Assembly (NCBI RefSeq): GCF_016907085.1
Contig: NZ_JAFBBJ010000001.1
Coordinates: forward strand, 186,001 to 250,000
DNA from: Clavibacter michiganensis
Lineage (GTDB): Bacteria > Actinomycetota > Actinomycetes > Actinomycetales > Microbacteriaceae
Direction: 5' to 3'
DNA: 64,000 bases
In this document: piece by piece, positions 1 to 8,007 of the stretch
Numbering within the stretch: the stretch's first letter is position 1
Layout of the letters: every line of letters begins with the position of its first letter
Notes under the pieces: model-generated
The model's input: only the letters and a program-made list of their open reading frames with translations
Databases searched by the model: none
Told to the model about the DNA's origin: nothing
Program-made: the position numbers and the translations under genes

Positions 1-54
1 TCCTCGTGGCCGCACCGCACTGACGGCGCCGCCTCCAGCGCCCGCGCCGGAGGA

Positions 55-648
55 TCAGGCGGCCCGGTGGCACCCGACGACGTGGTCGTCGACGAGGCCG
101 GAGGACTGCATGAGCGCGTAGACGGTGGTGGGGCCCACGAAGCGGAGACCGTGCGCCTTCAGCTCCCGGCTGAGGGCGGTGGACTCCGCCGTGACGGCGG
201 GGATCTCGTCGGCCGTGGTCGGGCGGGGTCGGACCCGGGGATCGGAGGCGTGCGCCCAGATCATCCGGTCGAGCGCTCCCTCCCCGTGCTCGTCGACGAG
301 TGCCCGGACGGCGCGCGCGTTGCCGGCGGCCGCGAGGATCTTGGCGCGGTTCCGGATGATCCCGGCGTCGCCCATGAGCCGCTCGACGTCGTCCTCGTCC
401 ATGGCGGCAACCGCGTCGACGTCGAAGCCGTGGAACACCTCCCGGAAGCGCGGGCGCTTGCGGAGGATGGTGATCCACGACAGCCCCGCCTGGAAGCCCT
501 CGAGGCAGAGCTTCTCGAACAGGGGACGGTCGCCGTGCAGGGGGCGACCCCACTCCTCGTCGTGGTACCTGCGGTACTCCGCATCGCCGGCGGACCAGGC
601 GCAGCGCGCCAGGCCGTCCTCGCCGCGCACGAGCGAGTCCCGCGTCAC
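55..648 (-). CDS. tag: DNA-3-methyladenine glycosylase I
   Basis: Excises 3-methyladenine from alkylated DNA as the first step of base excision repair in the cytoplasm. The 197-residue protein shows the Tag family signatures in order: CAW near the N-terminus, YHDEEWG, FEKLCLEGFQAGLSW, a helix-hairpin-type segment ending GIIRNRAKI, and the C-terminal FVGPTTVYALMQ and DDHVVGCH, whose Cys/His belong to the zinc site. The GTG start at 648 is chosen because it overlaps the stop of the upstream ogt gene by four bases (GTGA), so the two repair genes are translationally coupled. A longer in-frame extension to 753 exists but would lie inside ogt and reads as arginine-rich shadow sequence. Confidence 0.93.
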   Translation of the reverse strand: MTRDSLVRGEDGLARCAWSAGDAEYRRYHDEEWGRPLHGDRPLFEKLCLEGFQAGLSWITILRKRPRFREVFHGFDVDAVAAMDEDDVERLMGDAGIIRNRAKILAAAGNARAVRALVDEHGEGALDRMIWAHASDPRVRPRPTTADEIPAVTAESTALSRELKAHGLRFVGPTTVYALMQSSGLVDDHVVGCHRAA

Positions 649-1265
649 GACAGCACCGAGCCCTCGAGCGCGAGCAGACGGACCTTGGTGGCGACCCCGT
701 CGCCCGCGCTGAAGCCGGTCACGCGGCCGTCCGAGCCGAGGACGCGGTGGCACGGGACGAGGATGCAGAGCCGGTTGGCGCCGACGGCGCCGCCTGCCGC
801 GCGCGCCCCTCCGGGACGACCCGCCGCCTGGGCGAGGGCGCCGTACGTCGTGACGCCGCCGTGGGGGACGCGGGCGAGCGCCTGCCAGACCGCGACCTGG
901 AACGGCGTGCCCGTGAGCCGCACCGGGACGTCGAACGACGTGCGGCGACCGGCGAAGTACTCGTCGAGCTGCCGCGCCGCCTCCGCGAGGACGGGGCTCG
1001 GCCGGTCGTCCAGGTGGTCGAGCGGCAGGACGCCCGCGGTCGCGATGGACAGCGCCACGACCCGGTCGCCCTCGCCGACCAGCTCCAGCCGGCCGATGGG
1101 CGAGGGCATGCGCAGGAGCGCGGCCCCCACGGGCAGGAGTCCCGCCGCGGGCGGGAGCGGACGGCGCGGATCGGCGGCGGGCACGGGGGAGGCGGGGCGG
1201 CGGTCGCGAGGAGGGACGACCGGCCGGCGCGCGGGGGCGGCGGCGGGAGCGGGAGCGGGGGTCAT
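645..1265 (-). CDS. ogt: methylated-DNA--protein-cysteine methyltransferase
   Basis: Suicide repair enzyme that transfers the alkyl group of O6-methylguanine to its own cysteine. The C-terminal half has GTPFQVAVWQAL, the winged-helix DNA-binding segment, and the active-site ILVPCHRV. The N-terminal 50 residues are Pro/Ala-rich and not part of the family fold. A shorter start at the MPSPIGRLEL methionine (about 1109) is possible, but a TACGTT box at 1272-1277 (minus strand) sits six bases before the ATG at 1265, the leaderless geometry seen repeatedly in this window, so the longer start is preferred. It is the first gene of a two-gene repair operon with tag. Confidence 0.9.
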   Translation of the reverse strand: MTPAPAPAAAPARRPVVPPRDRRPASPVPAADPRRPLPPAAGLLPVGAALLRMPSPIGRLELVGEGDRVVALSIATAGVLPLDHLDDRPSPVLAEAARQLDEYFAGRRTSFDVPVRLTGTPFQVAVWQALARVPHGGVTTYGALAQAAGRPGGARAAGGAVGANRLCILVPCHRVLGSDGRVTGFSAGDGVATKVRLLALEGSVLS

Positions 1266-1371
1266 GCGGCGAACGTACGACGGGCCGCGCGGATCGCGTG
1301 GTCGACCGCCGGGTCGGAGGAGGGACGGCGGCCCGCCCCGTCGGGGGAGGAGGCGGAGGAGCGCGCCGCCG

Positions 1372-1851
1372 TCACCGGGAGCGCCCGTGCCCGTCCTGCG
1401 TGTGGACCTTGAGGTAGACGAACGTCTCCGTGCTCACGACGCCGTCCAGCGCGCGGATCCGGGCGTTGAGCAGCTCGACGAGCTCCTCGTCGTCCTCGCA
1501 GACCACCTCGGCGAGGAGGTCGAACGTGCCCGCCGTCATCACCACGTAATCGACCGCCGGGATGTCCGCGAGGGCGTCGGCGACGACGCGCACGTCGCCG
1601 CTCACGGTGACGCCGATCATGGCCTGGCGAGTGAGCCCGAGCTGCTGCGGGTCGGTGAGCGCGACGATGCGGATCACGCCCGCGTCGGTGAGCTTCTGCA
1701 CGCGCTGCCGGACGGCCGCCTCGCTGAGCCCCACGGCCTTGCCGATCTCGGCGTACGACCGGCGCCCGTCCTCCCGCAGCTGGTCGACGATGGAGCGGGA
1801 GATGGCGTCGACGGGGAGCCCGCGGGCGGAGGGGCGCTGCGGCGTGCTCAT
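1372..1851 (-). CDS. Lrp/AsnC family transcriptional regulator
   Basis: A 159-residue feast/famine regulator. Residues about 14-60 form the AsnC-type helix-turn-helix (DAISRSIVDQL, then YAEIGKAVGLSEAAVRQRVQKL), followed by a C-terminal RAM ligand-binding domain with the usual alternating strand pattern (VVMTAGTFDLLAEVVCED). Such proteins oligomerise and respond to amino acids; the effector here cannot be read from sequence. A CATGCT box at 1858-1863 on the minus strand lies six bases before the ATG, suggesting leaderless expression. No partner transporter or amino-acid gene is adjacent, so its targets are unknown. Confidence 0.9.
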   Translation of the reverse strand: MSTPQRPSARGLPVDAISRSIVDQLREDGRRSYAEIGKAVGLSEAAVRQRVQKLTDAGVIRIVALTDPQQLGLTRQAMIGVTVSGDVRVVADALADIPAVDYVVMTAGTFDLLAEVVCEDDEELVELLNARIRALDGVVSTETFVYLKVHTQDGHGRSR

Positions 1852-1997
1852 CGTCCGAGCATGGCAGTCCGGCGGTGGCCGGGCAACCGGATCCGCGGCG
1901 CCGGGCCATCCCGACGGACCGGATGCCCCTCCTCGTTCCCGCGGCGAGCCGCTGTCCGACGGACGGCGCAGCCCTCGGGCGGGGCGCGCTCGCGCGA

Positions 1998-2003
1998 TAG
2001 GAT
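1998..2003 (+). promoter_or_regulatory. putative -10 box for the FHA-PP2C operon
   Basis: TAGGAT within the gap between the divergent Lrp gene and the FHA gene. It would give a 5' leader of about 70 bases; GGAG at 2070-2073 lies close to the GTG start at 2082 and may act as ribosome binding site. No convincing -35 was recognised. Confidence 0.4.
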
Positions 2004-2081
2004 CCGTGTCAGCGCGTCCGGCCGCCCGAGGCCCGGCGCCGACCGCCCGACCGGGCGCCGACCCTCGATGGAGCCGATGAC

Positions 2082-3314
2082 GTGAGCGAGGGCTCCCACC
2101 GTTCCTCTCCCGCCGGCCCGGGATCGGCCGGCGTCGCGGTCGTGATGCCCCACGCCGTCGTGCTCCTGCCCGCGGGCGCCCCGACGCACGTCGTGGACGG
2201 CCTCTGGCGCGCGGTCGCGGATCCGGCCGTCACGGCGGAGGCGCTCGTCGCGACCCTGCCCCTGAGGGGCTCCGACGAGGTCGTGTCCTTCGCCGTGCTC
2301 GTGCACGAGGCCGGCGGACCGGAGGGCGCGCGCATCCAGGTGGTCCTGCGGGGCGACGCCGTCGTGGACGTGGACGTCGACGTCGTCGGGGCCGCGGGTC
2401 CCCGACGGGTCGACGCGCGGCGGGCCCAGCCCTTCTACCTCGCCACGCTCGACCGGGTGCGGGCCTACCGGGCCGGGCGGGCCGACGCCGAGGCGACCGC
2501 ATCCACGACCGCATCCACGACCGCGACCGCGAGCGCGACCGCGAGCGCGACCGCATCCGCGGGCCGGCCGGACGGCCTGCCGCTCGTCGCCGGGGTCGTC
2601 GCCGCCGACGCCGTGGGCTGGCGCGTCGACGACGCCCGATCCGACGACCCGGCGGGCGGGGACGCGCGGCGGGGCGACGCCACGCCCTCCGCGCGCCGCG
2701 CATCCCCGTCGCCCGTGGACCCCGCCCTGGTCGCCACGGTCCTCGACGGGCCCGCGGACGTCGTGGCGCGCTCGACCCCCGCCGGCGCCTCGGATCACGA
2801 TCCCGCGGCCGGCGGTCCCCGTCACGCGCGTGCGGACGCGGATCCGCGCGCGGATGCCGCGGCGCGCGCCGGGTCGGCCGGCGTGCCGACGGTCGCCATG
2901 CCCGCCGTGCCGCCCGCGGACGAGGAGGAGACCGCCGTGCGCGTCGTCCACGCCTTCCGCGTCCTGCGCGACGGAGTGCCGCACGTCGACGCGGGCGCCC
3001 CCGACCGGATCCCGCTCGACGCCCCCGCCATCGTCGGCCGTCGCCCCCGGCCGCCGCGCGTCGTCCGCGGCCTCGCACCGCGGCTGGTGGCCGTGCCCTC
3101 CCCGCTCGGCGAGATCTCCGGCACGCACCTCGGGATCCGGCAGGACTCCGGCGTGGTCGTCGTGACCGACCTCGACTCCACGAACGGCACGGTCGTGCTC
3201 GTCCCGGGTGCCGAGCGCCTCGCGCTCCGCCCGGGGGAGTCGCTCGTGGTCGTGCCCGGCACGCGCATCGACATCGGCGACGGCGTCGTCCTCGAGATCC
3301 TGTCCGCCCGATGA
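2082..3314 (+). CDS. FHA-domain protein
   Basis: A 410-residue protein whose C-terminal about 95 residues are a forkhead-associated phosphothreonine-binding domain: IVGRRP, then SGTHLGI (the usual SRxH with Arg replaced by Gly), then DSTNGT. The N-terminal about 120 residues are folded but unrecognised; the middle (about residues 137-330) is low-complexity Ala/Thr/Asp/Arg-rich linker that includes a Thr-Ala-Ser repeat encoded by a tandem DNA repeat. The GTG start at 2082 is the first codon after a stop-rich gap. Its stop overlaps the start of the PP2C phosphatase (ATGA at 3311), so the FHA reader and the phosphatase are made together, as in actinobacterial Ser/Thr phospho-signalling loci. The cognate kinase is not in this window. 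Confidence 0.85.
   Translation: MSEGSHRSSPAGPGSAGVAVVMPHAVVLLPAGAPTHVVDGLWRAVADPAVTAEALVATLPLRGSDEVVSFAVLVHEAGGPEGARIQVVLRGDAVVDVDVDVVGAAGPRRVDARRAQPFYLATLDRVRAYRAGRADAEATASTTASTTATASATASATASAGRPDGLPLVAGVVAADAVGWRVDDARSDDPAGGDARRGDATPSARRASPSPVDPALVATVLDGPADVVARSTPAGASDHDPAAGGPRHARADADPRADAAARAGSAGVPTVAMPAVPPADEEETAVRVVHAFRVLRDGVPHVDAGAPDRIPLDAPAIVGRRPRPPRVVRGLAPRLVAVPSPLGEISGTHLGIRQDSGVVVVTDLDSTNGTVVLVPGAERLALRPGESLVVVPGTRIDIGDGVVLEILSAR
2500..2562 (+). repeat. imperfect in-frame tandem repeat in the FHA gene
   Basis: Alternating units of the type GCATCCACGACC and GCGAGCGCGACC repeat about five times and encode a Thr/Ala/Ser-rich linker between the N-terminal region and the FHA domain. The units keep the reading frame, so copy-number change would alter linker length without breaking the protein. 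Confidence 0.7.
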
Positions 3315-4147
3315 CCGCAATCGGAGCGGACGTCGCCGAGACCGCCCTCGCCCTGCCCGACGGCCGCACGCTCGTGCTCGGTTGGGCGTCCATGACCGAC
3401 CGCGGCCTCCGTCGCGACCACAACGAGGACAGCGTGCTCGCGGCCGTCCCGTACTTCGCCGTGGCGGACGGCATGGGCGGGCACGCCGCCGGCGACGTGG
3501 CCAGCGACGCCGTCATCCGCCGCCTCGCCGAGGAGCAGGAGCGCGCGGAGTCCGGGTTCGCGGATCCCGAGGGCGTGGAGCCCGCGCTCGACCTCGCGGT
3601 CGGCGACATCCGGGAGGAGACCGGGGACCTCGAGCTGCACGCGGGCACGACCGTCACGGGCGCGTGCCTCACCCTGGTGTCCGACCGCCCGTACTGGGCC
3701 GTCTTCAACGTGGGCGACTCGCGGGTCTACCAGCTCCGCGGCGACGTGCTCGAGCAGGTCACCGTCGACCACTCCGTCGTGCAGGAGATGGTGGACGCCG
3801 GTCGCATCACGCGCGCCCAGGCCGACCGGCACCCGGACGGCAACATCATCACGCGGGCCGTCGGCGTGGGCGACGCGGCCGAGGCCGACTACTGGCTGCT
3901 GCCCGTCACGGCGCGGCTGCGTCTCCTGATCTGCTCCGACGGGCTGACCAAGGAGCTGGCCGACGCGGAGATCCGCGGGCACCTGCTGCGCGCCGACGAC
4001 GCGGCGACGGCCGTGCGCGACCTGGTCGTGCACGCGCTGGAGAACGGCGGGCGCGACAACGTGACCGCCGTCGTGGTCGACGTGCTGCGGATCGACCCGC
4101 CCGCCGACGCGCCGGAGCCGCCCCGCCGCCGCGGACTGCGCCGCTGA
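3311..4147 (+). CDS. PP2C-family serine/threonine protein phosphatase
   Basis: A 278-residue metal-dependent protein phosphatase. All PP2C motifs are present: RRDHNEDS (metal-binding Asp), FAVADGMGGHAAGD, GTTVTGA, VGDSRVYQLR, SDGLTKEL and the C-terminal GGRDNVTAVVVDV. It has no membrane segment, unlike mycobacterial PstP, so it is a cytosolic form and ends shortly after the catalytic domain with an Arg/Pro-rich tail. It starts with an ATGA overlap inside the stop of the FHA gene. It probably reverses phosphorylation by PknA/PknB-type kinases read by the FHA partner (inference from family and coupling). Confidence 0.93.
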   Translation: MTAIGADVAETALALPDGRTLVLGWASMTDRGLRRDHNEDSVLAAVPYFAVADGMGGHAAGDVASDAVIRRLAEEQERAESGFADPEGVEPALDLAVGDIREETGDLELHAGTTVTGACLTLVSDRPYWAVFNVGDSRVYQLRGDVLEQVTVDHSVVQEMVDAGRITRAQADRHPDGNIITRAVGVGDAAEADYWLLPVTARLRLLICSDGLTKELADAEIRGHLLRADDAATAVRDLVVHALENGGRDNVTAVVVDVLRIDPPADAPEPPRRRGLRR

Positions 4148-4178
4148 CCCGGACGCCGCCGGGCGACCGGGTCAGCGG
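4141..4178. terminator. bidirectional hairpin between PP2C and dapD
   Basis: A 12-bp perfect stem (CCGCTGACCCGG pairing with CCGGGTCAGCGG) with a 14-base loop begins at the end of the PP2C gene and ends just before the stop of convergent dapD. Position and symmetry suggest it terminates both transcripts; there is no T-tract. Confidence 0.6.
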
Positions 4179-4184
4179 CGTCCG

Positions 4185-5183
4185 TTACGCGTGCAGCGCG
4201 TCGTTGAGGATCGAACCGCCGCCGCGGCGCGGGACCGCCTCGACGGCGCCCGTCAGCGAGTTGCGGCGGAACAGGATCCCGGAGCGGCCGGAGAGCTCGA
4301 CGGCCTTGACCTGCGGCACGGTGCCGTCCGCGCCCGGCGCCTCGCCCGCGAGCCGGACCTTGGTGCCGGCCGTCACGTAGAGGCCCGCCTCCACGACGCT
4401 GTCGTCGCCGATCGAGATGCCGACGCCCGAGTTCGCCCCCAGGAGCGCGCGCTCGCCGATGACGACCCGCTGCGTGCCGCCGCCCGAGAGCGTGCCCATG
4501 ATGGACGCGCCGCCGCCGATGTCCGAGCCGTCGCCGACGACGACGCCCTGCGTGATCCGGCCCTCGACCATGGATGCGCCGAGCGTGCCGGCGTTGAAGT
4601 TGACGAAGCCCTCGTGCATCACGGTGGTGCCGGGCGCGAGGTGCGCGCCGAGCCGCACGCGCGAGGCGTCGGCGATGCGCACGCGGTCGGGCGTGACGTA
4701 GTCGAGCAGGCGCGGGAACTTGTCGATGCCGTGCGCGGCGATCCCGGCCCGCTGGAGCGACGGCCGCAGCCGGTCGAAGTCGTCGGGGTGCACGGGGCCG
4801 GCGTTGGTCCACACGACGATGGGGAGGTGCCCGAAGACGCCGTCGAGGTTCAGCGTGTTCGGCGCCACGAGCAGGTGGCTGAGCAGGTGCAGCCGCAGGT
4901 AGGCGTCGGGCGTCGACGCGGGCGGGGTCTGCAGGTCGATCTCGACCGTGACGATGTCGATCGTGACGCCGCGGCGCGGGTCGGCGACCGCGAGCTCCTC
5001 GATCCAGGCCGGCGCGATCCAGCGGTCGCGGCCGGCGGGCAGGGATCCGAGCTCGGGCGCGGGGAACCAGGTGTCGAGCACGGTGCCGTCGGAGGAGACG
5101 GTCGCGAGGCCGTAGCCCCAGGCGGATCCGGTGGCGGGAGAGGAGGCGGGCGCGGCGGACGGGGTCGGAGCGGGGGAGGCCAT
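4185..5183 (-). CDS. dapD: 2,3,4,5-tetrahydropyridine-2,6-dicarboxylate N-succinyltransferase
   Basis: Transfers succinate from succinyl-CoA to tetrahydrodipicolinate in the succinylase branch of diaminopimelate/lysine synthesis. The 332-residue length and layout match the actinobacterial DapD type: an N-terminal alpha/beta region followed by a left-handed beta-helix seen as hexapeptide-type repeats ([60 protein letters not shown]) and a short C-terminal tail. It is divergent from dapE, the gene for a later step of the same branch, across an 80-bp shared promoter region. A TACGCT box six bases before the ATG suggests leaderless expression. Confidence 0.94.
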   Translation of the reverse strand: MASPAPTPSAAPASSPATGSAWGYGLATVSSDGTVLDTWFPAPELGSLPAGRDRWIAPAWIEELAVADPRRGVTIDIVTVEIDLQTPPASTPDAYLRLHLLSHLLVAPNTLNLDGVFGHLPIVVWTNAGPVHPDDFDRLRPSLQRAGIAAHGIDKFPRLLDYVTPDRVRIADASRVRLGAHLAPGTTVMHEGFVNFNAGTLGASMVEGRITQGVVVGDGSDIGGGASIMGTLSGGGTQRVVIGERALLGANSGVGISIGDDSVVEAGLYVTAGTKVRLAGEAPGADGTVPQVKAVELSGRSGILFRRNSLTGAVEAVPRRGGGSILNDALHA

Positions 5184-5189
5184 GCGGCC

Positions 5190-5256
5190 AGCGTACCGAT
5201 CGCCGTAGCCCGTCCCGGGTCCTCCCCAGGACCACGTCTCGGCACCGACCTAGGAT
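5190..5256. promoter_or_regulatory. divergent dapD/dapE promoter region
   Basis: On the minus strand TACGCT (5195-5190) lies six bases upstream of the dapD ATG at 5183. On the plus strand TAGGAT (5251-5256) lies seven bases upstream of the ATG at 5264. Both fit leaderless actinobacterial promoters, so the two lysine-pathway genes would share the short region between the boxes. Confidence 0.6.
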
Positions 5257-5263
5257 GATCCGC

Positions 5264-6361
5264 ATGCCGACCGACGCGCCTCCCGTGCCCGAGCTCGACC
5301 TCACCGCGGGGAGCGTGGAGGTCACCCGCGCCATCTGCGACATCGAGTCCGTGTCGGGCGACGAGGCGACGCTCGCGGACGCCATCGAGCGGGCGCTCGC
5401 CGACTGCGCGCACCTCCAGCTGGAGCGCGACGGCGACGCGGTCGTCGCCCGAACGCACCTCGGCCGCGACCGTCGCGTCGTCATCGCCGGCCACATCGAC
5501 ACGGTGCCGCTCAACCGCAACCTGCCCACGCGCACCGAGCACGAGGACGGCGTCGAGTACCTCTGGGGACGCGGCACGGTCGACATGAAGGCGGGCGTCG
5601 CCGTGCAGCTCGTGCTGGCCGCCGAGCTCGCGGATCCCGCCTACGACATCACCTGGATCTGGTACGACCACGAGGAGGTCTCCGACAGCCTCAACGGACT
5701 CGGCCGCCTCGCCCGCACCCGGCCGGAGCTCCTCGAGGGCGACTTCGCGATCCTCGGCGAGCCGACCCGCGCGGAGATCGAGGGCGGCTGCAACGGCAAC
5801 CTGCGCGTCGAGGTCCGCGCGTTCGGGAAGCGCTCACACTCGGCCCGCTCCTGGGTGGGCGAGAACGCCATCCACCGCATCGCCCCCGTGCTCGACACCC
5901 TGGCCGCGTACGAGGCGCGCGAGGTCGAGGTCGACGGCCTCGTGTACCGCGAGGGCCTCAACGCCGTCGGCGTGTCCGGCGGCATCGCGGGCAACGTCAT
6001 CCCCGACGAGGCCATGGTGCACGTGAACTACCGCTTCGCCCCCAGCCGATCCGGTGCCGAGGCCGTGGAGCACGTCACGAGCCTGTTCCCGGGCTTCGAG
6101 GTCACGGTCGTCGACCTCGCGGAGGGAGCCCGCCCGGGCCTCGACGCCGAGATCGCGCAGCCCTTCCTCGCGGCCGTCGGCGGGGAGGCGCGCCCCAAAT
6201 ACGGCTGGACCGACGTCGCCCGCTTCAGCGCGCTGGGCGTCCCCGCCGTGAACTACGGCCCCGGGGATCCCCTCCTCGCCCACCACGACGACGAGCGCGT
6301 CGACGTGGCCCAGATCACGTCGTGCGAGCGCGGCCTCCGGGCGTGGCTGACGGCGCGCTGA
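5264..6361 (+). CDS. dapE: succinyl-diaminopimelate desuccinylase
   Basis: Hydrolyses N-succinyl-LL-diaminopimelate to LL-diaminopimelate and succinate. It is a dinuclear-zinc M20 peptidase-family enzyme: VVIAGHIDTVP supplies the first His/Asp, GRGTVDMKAG the bridging Asp, DHEEV the catalytic and metal Glu pair, GEPT the next region, and the C-terminal LLAHHDDE the last His. A bacterial dimerisation domain lies in the middle. The start at 5264 (365 residues) is preferred over the ATG at 5255 because TAGGAT at 5251-5256 reads as the -10 of a leaderless transcript. The gene is divergent from dapD and its 3' end overlaps the start of the following membrane-protein gene. Confidence 0.93.
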   Translation: MPTDAPPVPELDLTAGSVEVTRAICDIESVSGDEATLADAIERALADCAHLQLERDGDAVVARTHLGRDRRVVIAGHIDTVPLNRNLPTRTEHEDGVEYLWGRGTVDMKAGVAVQLVLAAELADPAYDITWIWYDHEEVSDSLNGLGRLARTRPELLEGDFAILGEPTRAEIEGGCNGNLRVEVRAFGKRSHSARSWVGENAIHRIAPVLDTLAAYEAREVEVDGLVYREGLNAVGVSGGIAGNVIPDEAMVHVNYRFAPSRSGAEAVEHVTSLFPGFEVTVVDLAEGARPGLDAEIAQPFLAAVGGEARPKYGWTDVARFSALGVPAVNYGPGDPLLAHHDDERVDVAQITSCERGLRAWLTAR

Positions 6362-7575
6362 CCCGGCCGGTCGGGCGCCCGGCGCGGCTCGACCTGCCGG
6401 ACGAGCGACCCGCCGGCCGCCTGCCCTGGTGGGCGGCGGTCCTGGGCGTCTACGCCCTCAGCCGCGTCCTCACCACCGTGCTGATGCTCGTGTCGGCGCG
6501 GAGCCAGATCCGCACCCCGTGGGCCCCCGCGTCGCCGTCCTACCTGCAGTTCGCGACGTTCTGGGACGCCGGGTGGTACCGCGACATCGCGACCTTCGGC
6601 TACCCGACCGTGCTCCCCGTGGACGCCGCGGGCCACGTGCAATCGAACCCGTGGGCGTTCCTGCCCGTGTACCCCGCGATCGTGCGCGCCATCCAGGACG
6701 CCACGGGCGCGCCGTTCGACGTGACCGCCGTCGCCGTCTCGGTGCTCGCCGGCGGCGGCGCCGTGCTCGTGCTGCACCGCCTGCTGTCGCGCTTCCTCTC
6801 GCCCTCGTCCACCCTCACCGCGGTGGTCATCGTCTGCGTGGCCCCGGTCTCGCCGCTCTTCCAGATCGCGTACGCGGAGAGCCTGCAGACGCTCCTGCTG
6901 CTCACGGCCCTGCTGCTCCTGGTCGAGCGGCGCTACGTGCTGCTCGCGCCCGTCGTGGTGGTCATGGCGTTCACCCGCCCCCTCGGCCTCGCCTTCGCGC
7001 TGGCGCTGGTCCTGCACGGCGCGCACCGCATCGCGACAGCGCGCCGTGACCCGTTCCCGACCGCCGAGCGCGCCCGGCTCGTCCTCGCGACGACCGCCGC
7101 CGTGGCCGCCGGGGCGGCATGGCCGGTGATCGCGTGGATCCGCACGGGCTCGTTCTCCGCATACACCGACACGGAGCTCTCCTGGCGTGCCGCGTACGTC
7201 GGCTACCGGCACCTCGTGCCCTTCGAGGCGTGGTTCGACGCCGGCGACTTCTGGATCGGCGGGATCGCCGGCGTGATCGCCGTCCTCCTCGCCGTGGCGG
7301 CGTTCGTCCTCATCCTCCTGCGCCCCTCCGTGCGCGCGCTCGGCCCGGATCTCCGCATCTGGATCGCGTCCTACGGCCTCTACCTCTTCGCCGTGTTCTT
7401 CCCGCAGTCGAGCGTCTTCCGCCTCCTGCTGCCCATGATCCCGCTGGCCGGAGCGCTCGCCGTGCCGCGGTCGCGCGCCTACCGCGTCGCCATCGTGGCC
7501 GCCATGATCGTGGGCCAGTGGATCTGGATCGACGTCTTCTGGCGGGCGACGGCGGGCGACTGGACGCCGCCGTGA
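6343..7575 (+). CDS. PIG-V-like mannosyltransferase family membrane protein
   Basis: Polytopic membrane protein of about 410 residues with roughly nine or ten hydrophobic segments. It carries the features of PIG-V-type GT-C glycosyltransferases: an acidic first-loop motif FWDAGWYRDIA and NPWAFLPVYP shortly after. Such enzymes use polyprenyl-phosphate sugars on the outer face of the membrane; the acceptor here is unknown. A GTG at 6343 overlaps the end of dapE by 19 bases; an in-frame ATG at 6322 is an alternative. The coupling to dapE is probably only transcriptional. A terminator-like hairpin follows. Confidence 0.75.
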   Translation: MADGALTRPVGRPARLDLPDERPAGRLPWWAAVLGVYALSRVLTTVLMLVSARSQIRTPWAPASPSYLQFATFWDAGWYRDIATFGYPTVLPVDAAGHVQSNPWAFLPVYPAIVRAIQDATGAPFDVTAVAVSVLAGGGAVLVLHRLLSRFLSPSSTLTAVVIVCVAPVSPLFQIAYAESLQTLLLLTALLLLVERRYVLLAPVVVVMAFTRPLGLAFALALVLHGAHRIATARRDPFPTAERARLVLATTAAVAAGAAWPVIAWIRTGSFSAYTDTELSWRAAYVGYRHLVPFEAWFDAGDFWIGGIAGVIAVLLAVAAFVLILLRPSVRALGPDLRIWIASYGLYLFAVFFPQSSVFRLLLPMIPLAGALAVPRSRAYRVAIVAAMIVGQWIWIDVFWRATAGDWTPP

Positions 7576-7608
7576 CCCGGTCCCCGCGACGCCCGGCGAC
7601 GTGCCCGC

Positions 7609-7639
7609 CGCGCCCCCTCCACCGCCGGATGGGGGCGCG
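7609..7639 (+). terminator. GC hairpin after the mannosyltransferase gene
   Basis: CGCGCCCCC pairs with GGGGGCGCG across a 13-base loop, 33 bases after the stop codon. There is no T-run, as is usual in this genome. Confidence 0.5.
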
Positions 7640-7688
7640 TCGGCCGTAGCACGGAGCCGCGCGTTCATCGGGGGGCGTGTCCATGCGG

Positions 7689-7694
7689 GATAAT
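7689..7694 (+). promoter_or_regulatory. -10 box of the DUF3117 gene
   Basis: GATAAT, the closest match to a consensus -10 in this part of the window, lies 28 bases before the ATG at 7723 and leaves room for the AAGGGGAG ribosome binding site at 7711-7718. Confidence 0.55.
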
Positions 7695-7722
7695 GGATGC
7701 ACATCCACGAAAGGGGAGCCGA

Positions 7723-7896
7723 ATGGCAGCCATGAAGCCCAGGACCGGCGACGGACCGATGGAGGCCGTGAAGGAGGGCAGGCTCATCATCGTGCGCGTG
7801 CCCTTGGAGGGAGGCGGACGACTCGTCGTCTCCGTCAACGACGCCGAAGCGAAGGAGCTTCACGACGCCCTCGCCGCGGTGACCAGCGCGAGCTAG
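7723..7896 (+). CDS. DUF3117 domain-containing protein
   Basis: A 57-residue protein beginning MAAMKPRTGDGPMEAVKEG and continuing RVPLEGGGRLVVSV, the hallmark of the DUF3117 family, which is nearly universal and very conserved in Actinobacteria but has no assigned function. The start at 7723 is set by family conservation and by the strong AAGGGGAG ribosome binding site eight bases upstream; an in-frame ATG at 7693 lies inside the -10 box and is rejected. It stands alone, with a strong hairpin terminator 20 bases downstream. Confidence 0.93.
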   Translation: MAAMKPRTGDGPMEAVKEGRLIIVRVPLEGGGRLVVSVNDAEAKELHDALAAVTSAS

Positions 7897-7915
7897 TCGA
7901 GACCGCACCACGCGA

Positions 7916-7950
7916 CACCGCCCGCCCCGTCGACGACGGGGCGGGCGGTG
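7916..7950 (+). terminator. strong hairpin terminator after the DUF3117 gene
   Basis: A 16-bp perfect stem (CACCGCCCGCCCCGTC and its complement) with a three-base loop. It may also act for the convergent O-methyltransferase gene. Confidence 0.75.
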
Positions 7951-8007
7951 CTGTCTACCCGGGGTCCGGCGTCACCGGCTCGCGTGACGACAGCCGGACG
8001 GCGTCGA

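Noticed and set aside
1-54. End of an upstream gene (frame ending LVAAPH, stop at 21-23)
   Set aside because: Only seven codons are visible, too few to support a call.
5255-5263. ATG 5255 as the dapE start
   Set aside because: It lies inside the TAGGAT -10 box; the ATG at 5264 fits the leaderless spacing seen at other genes.
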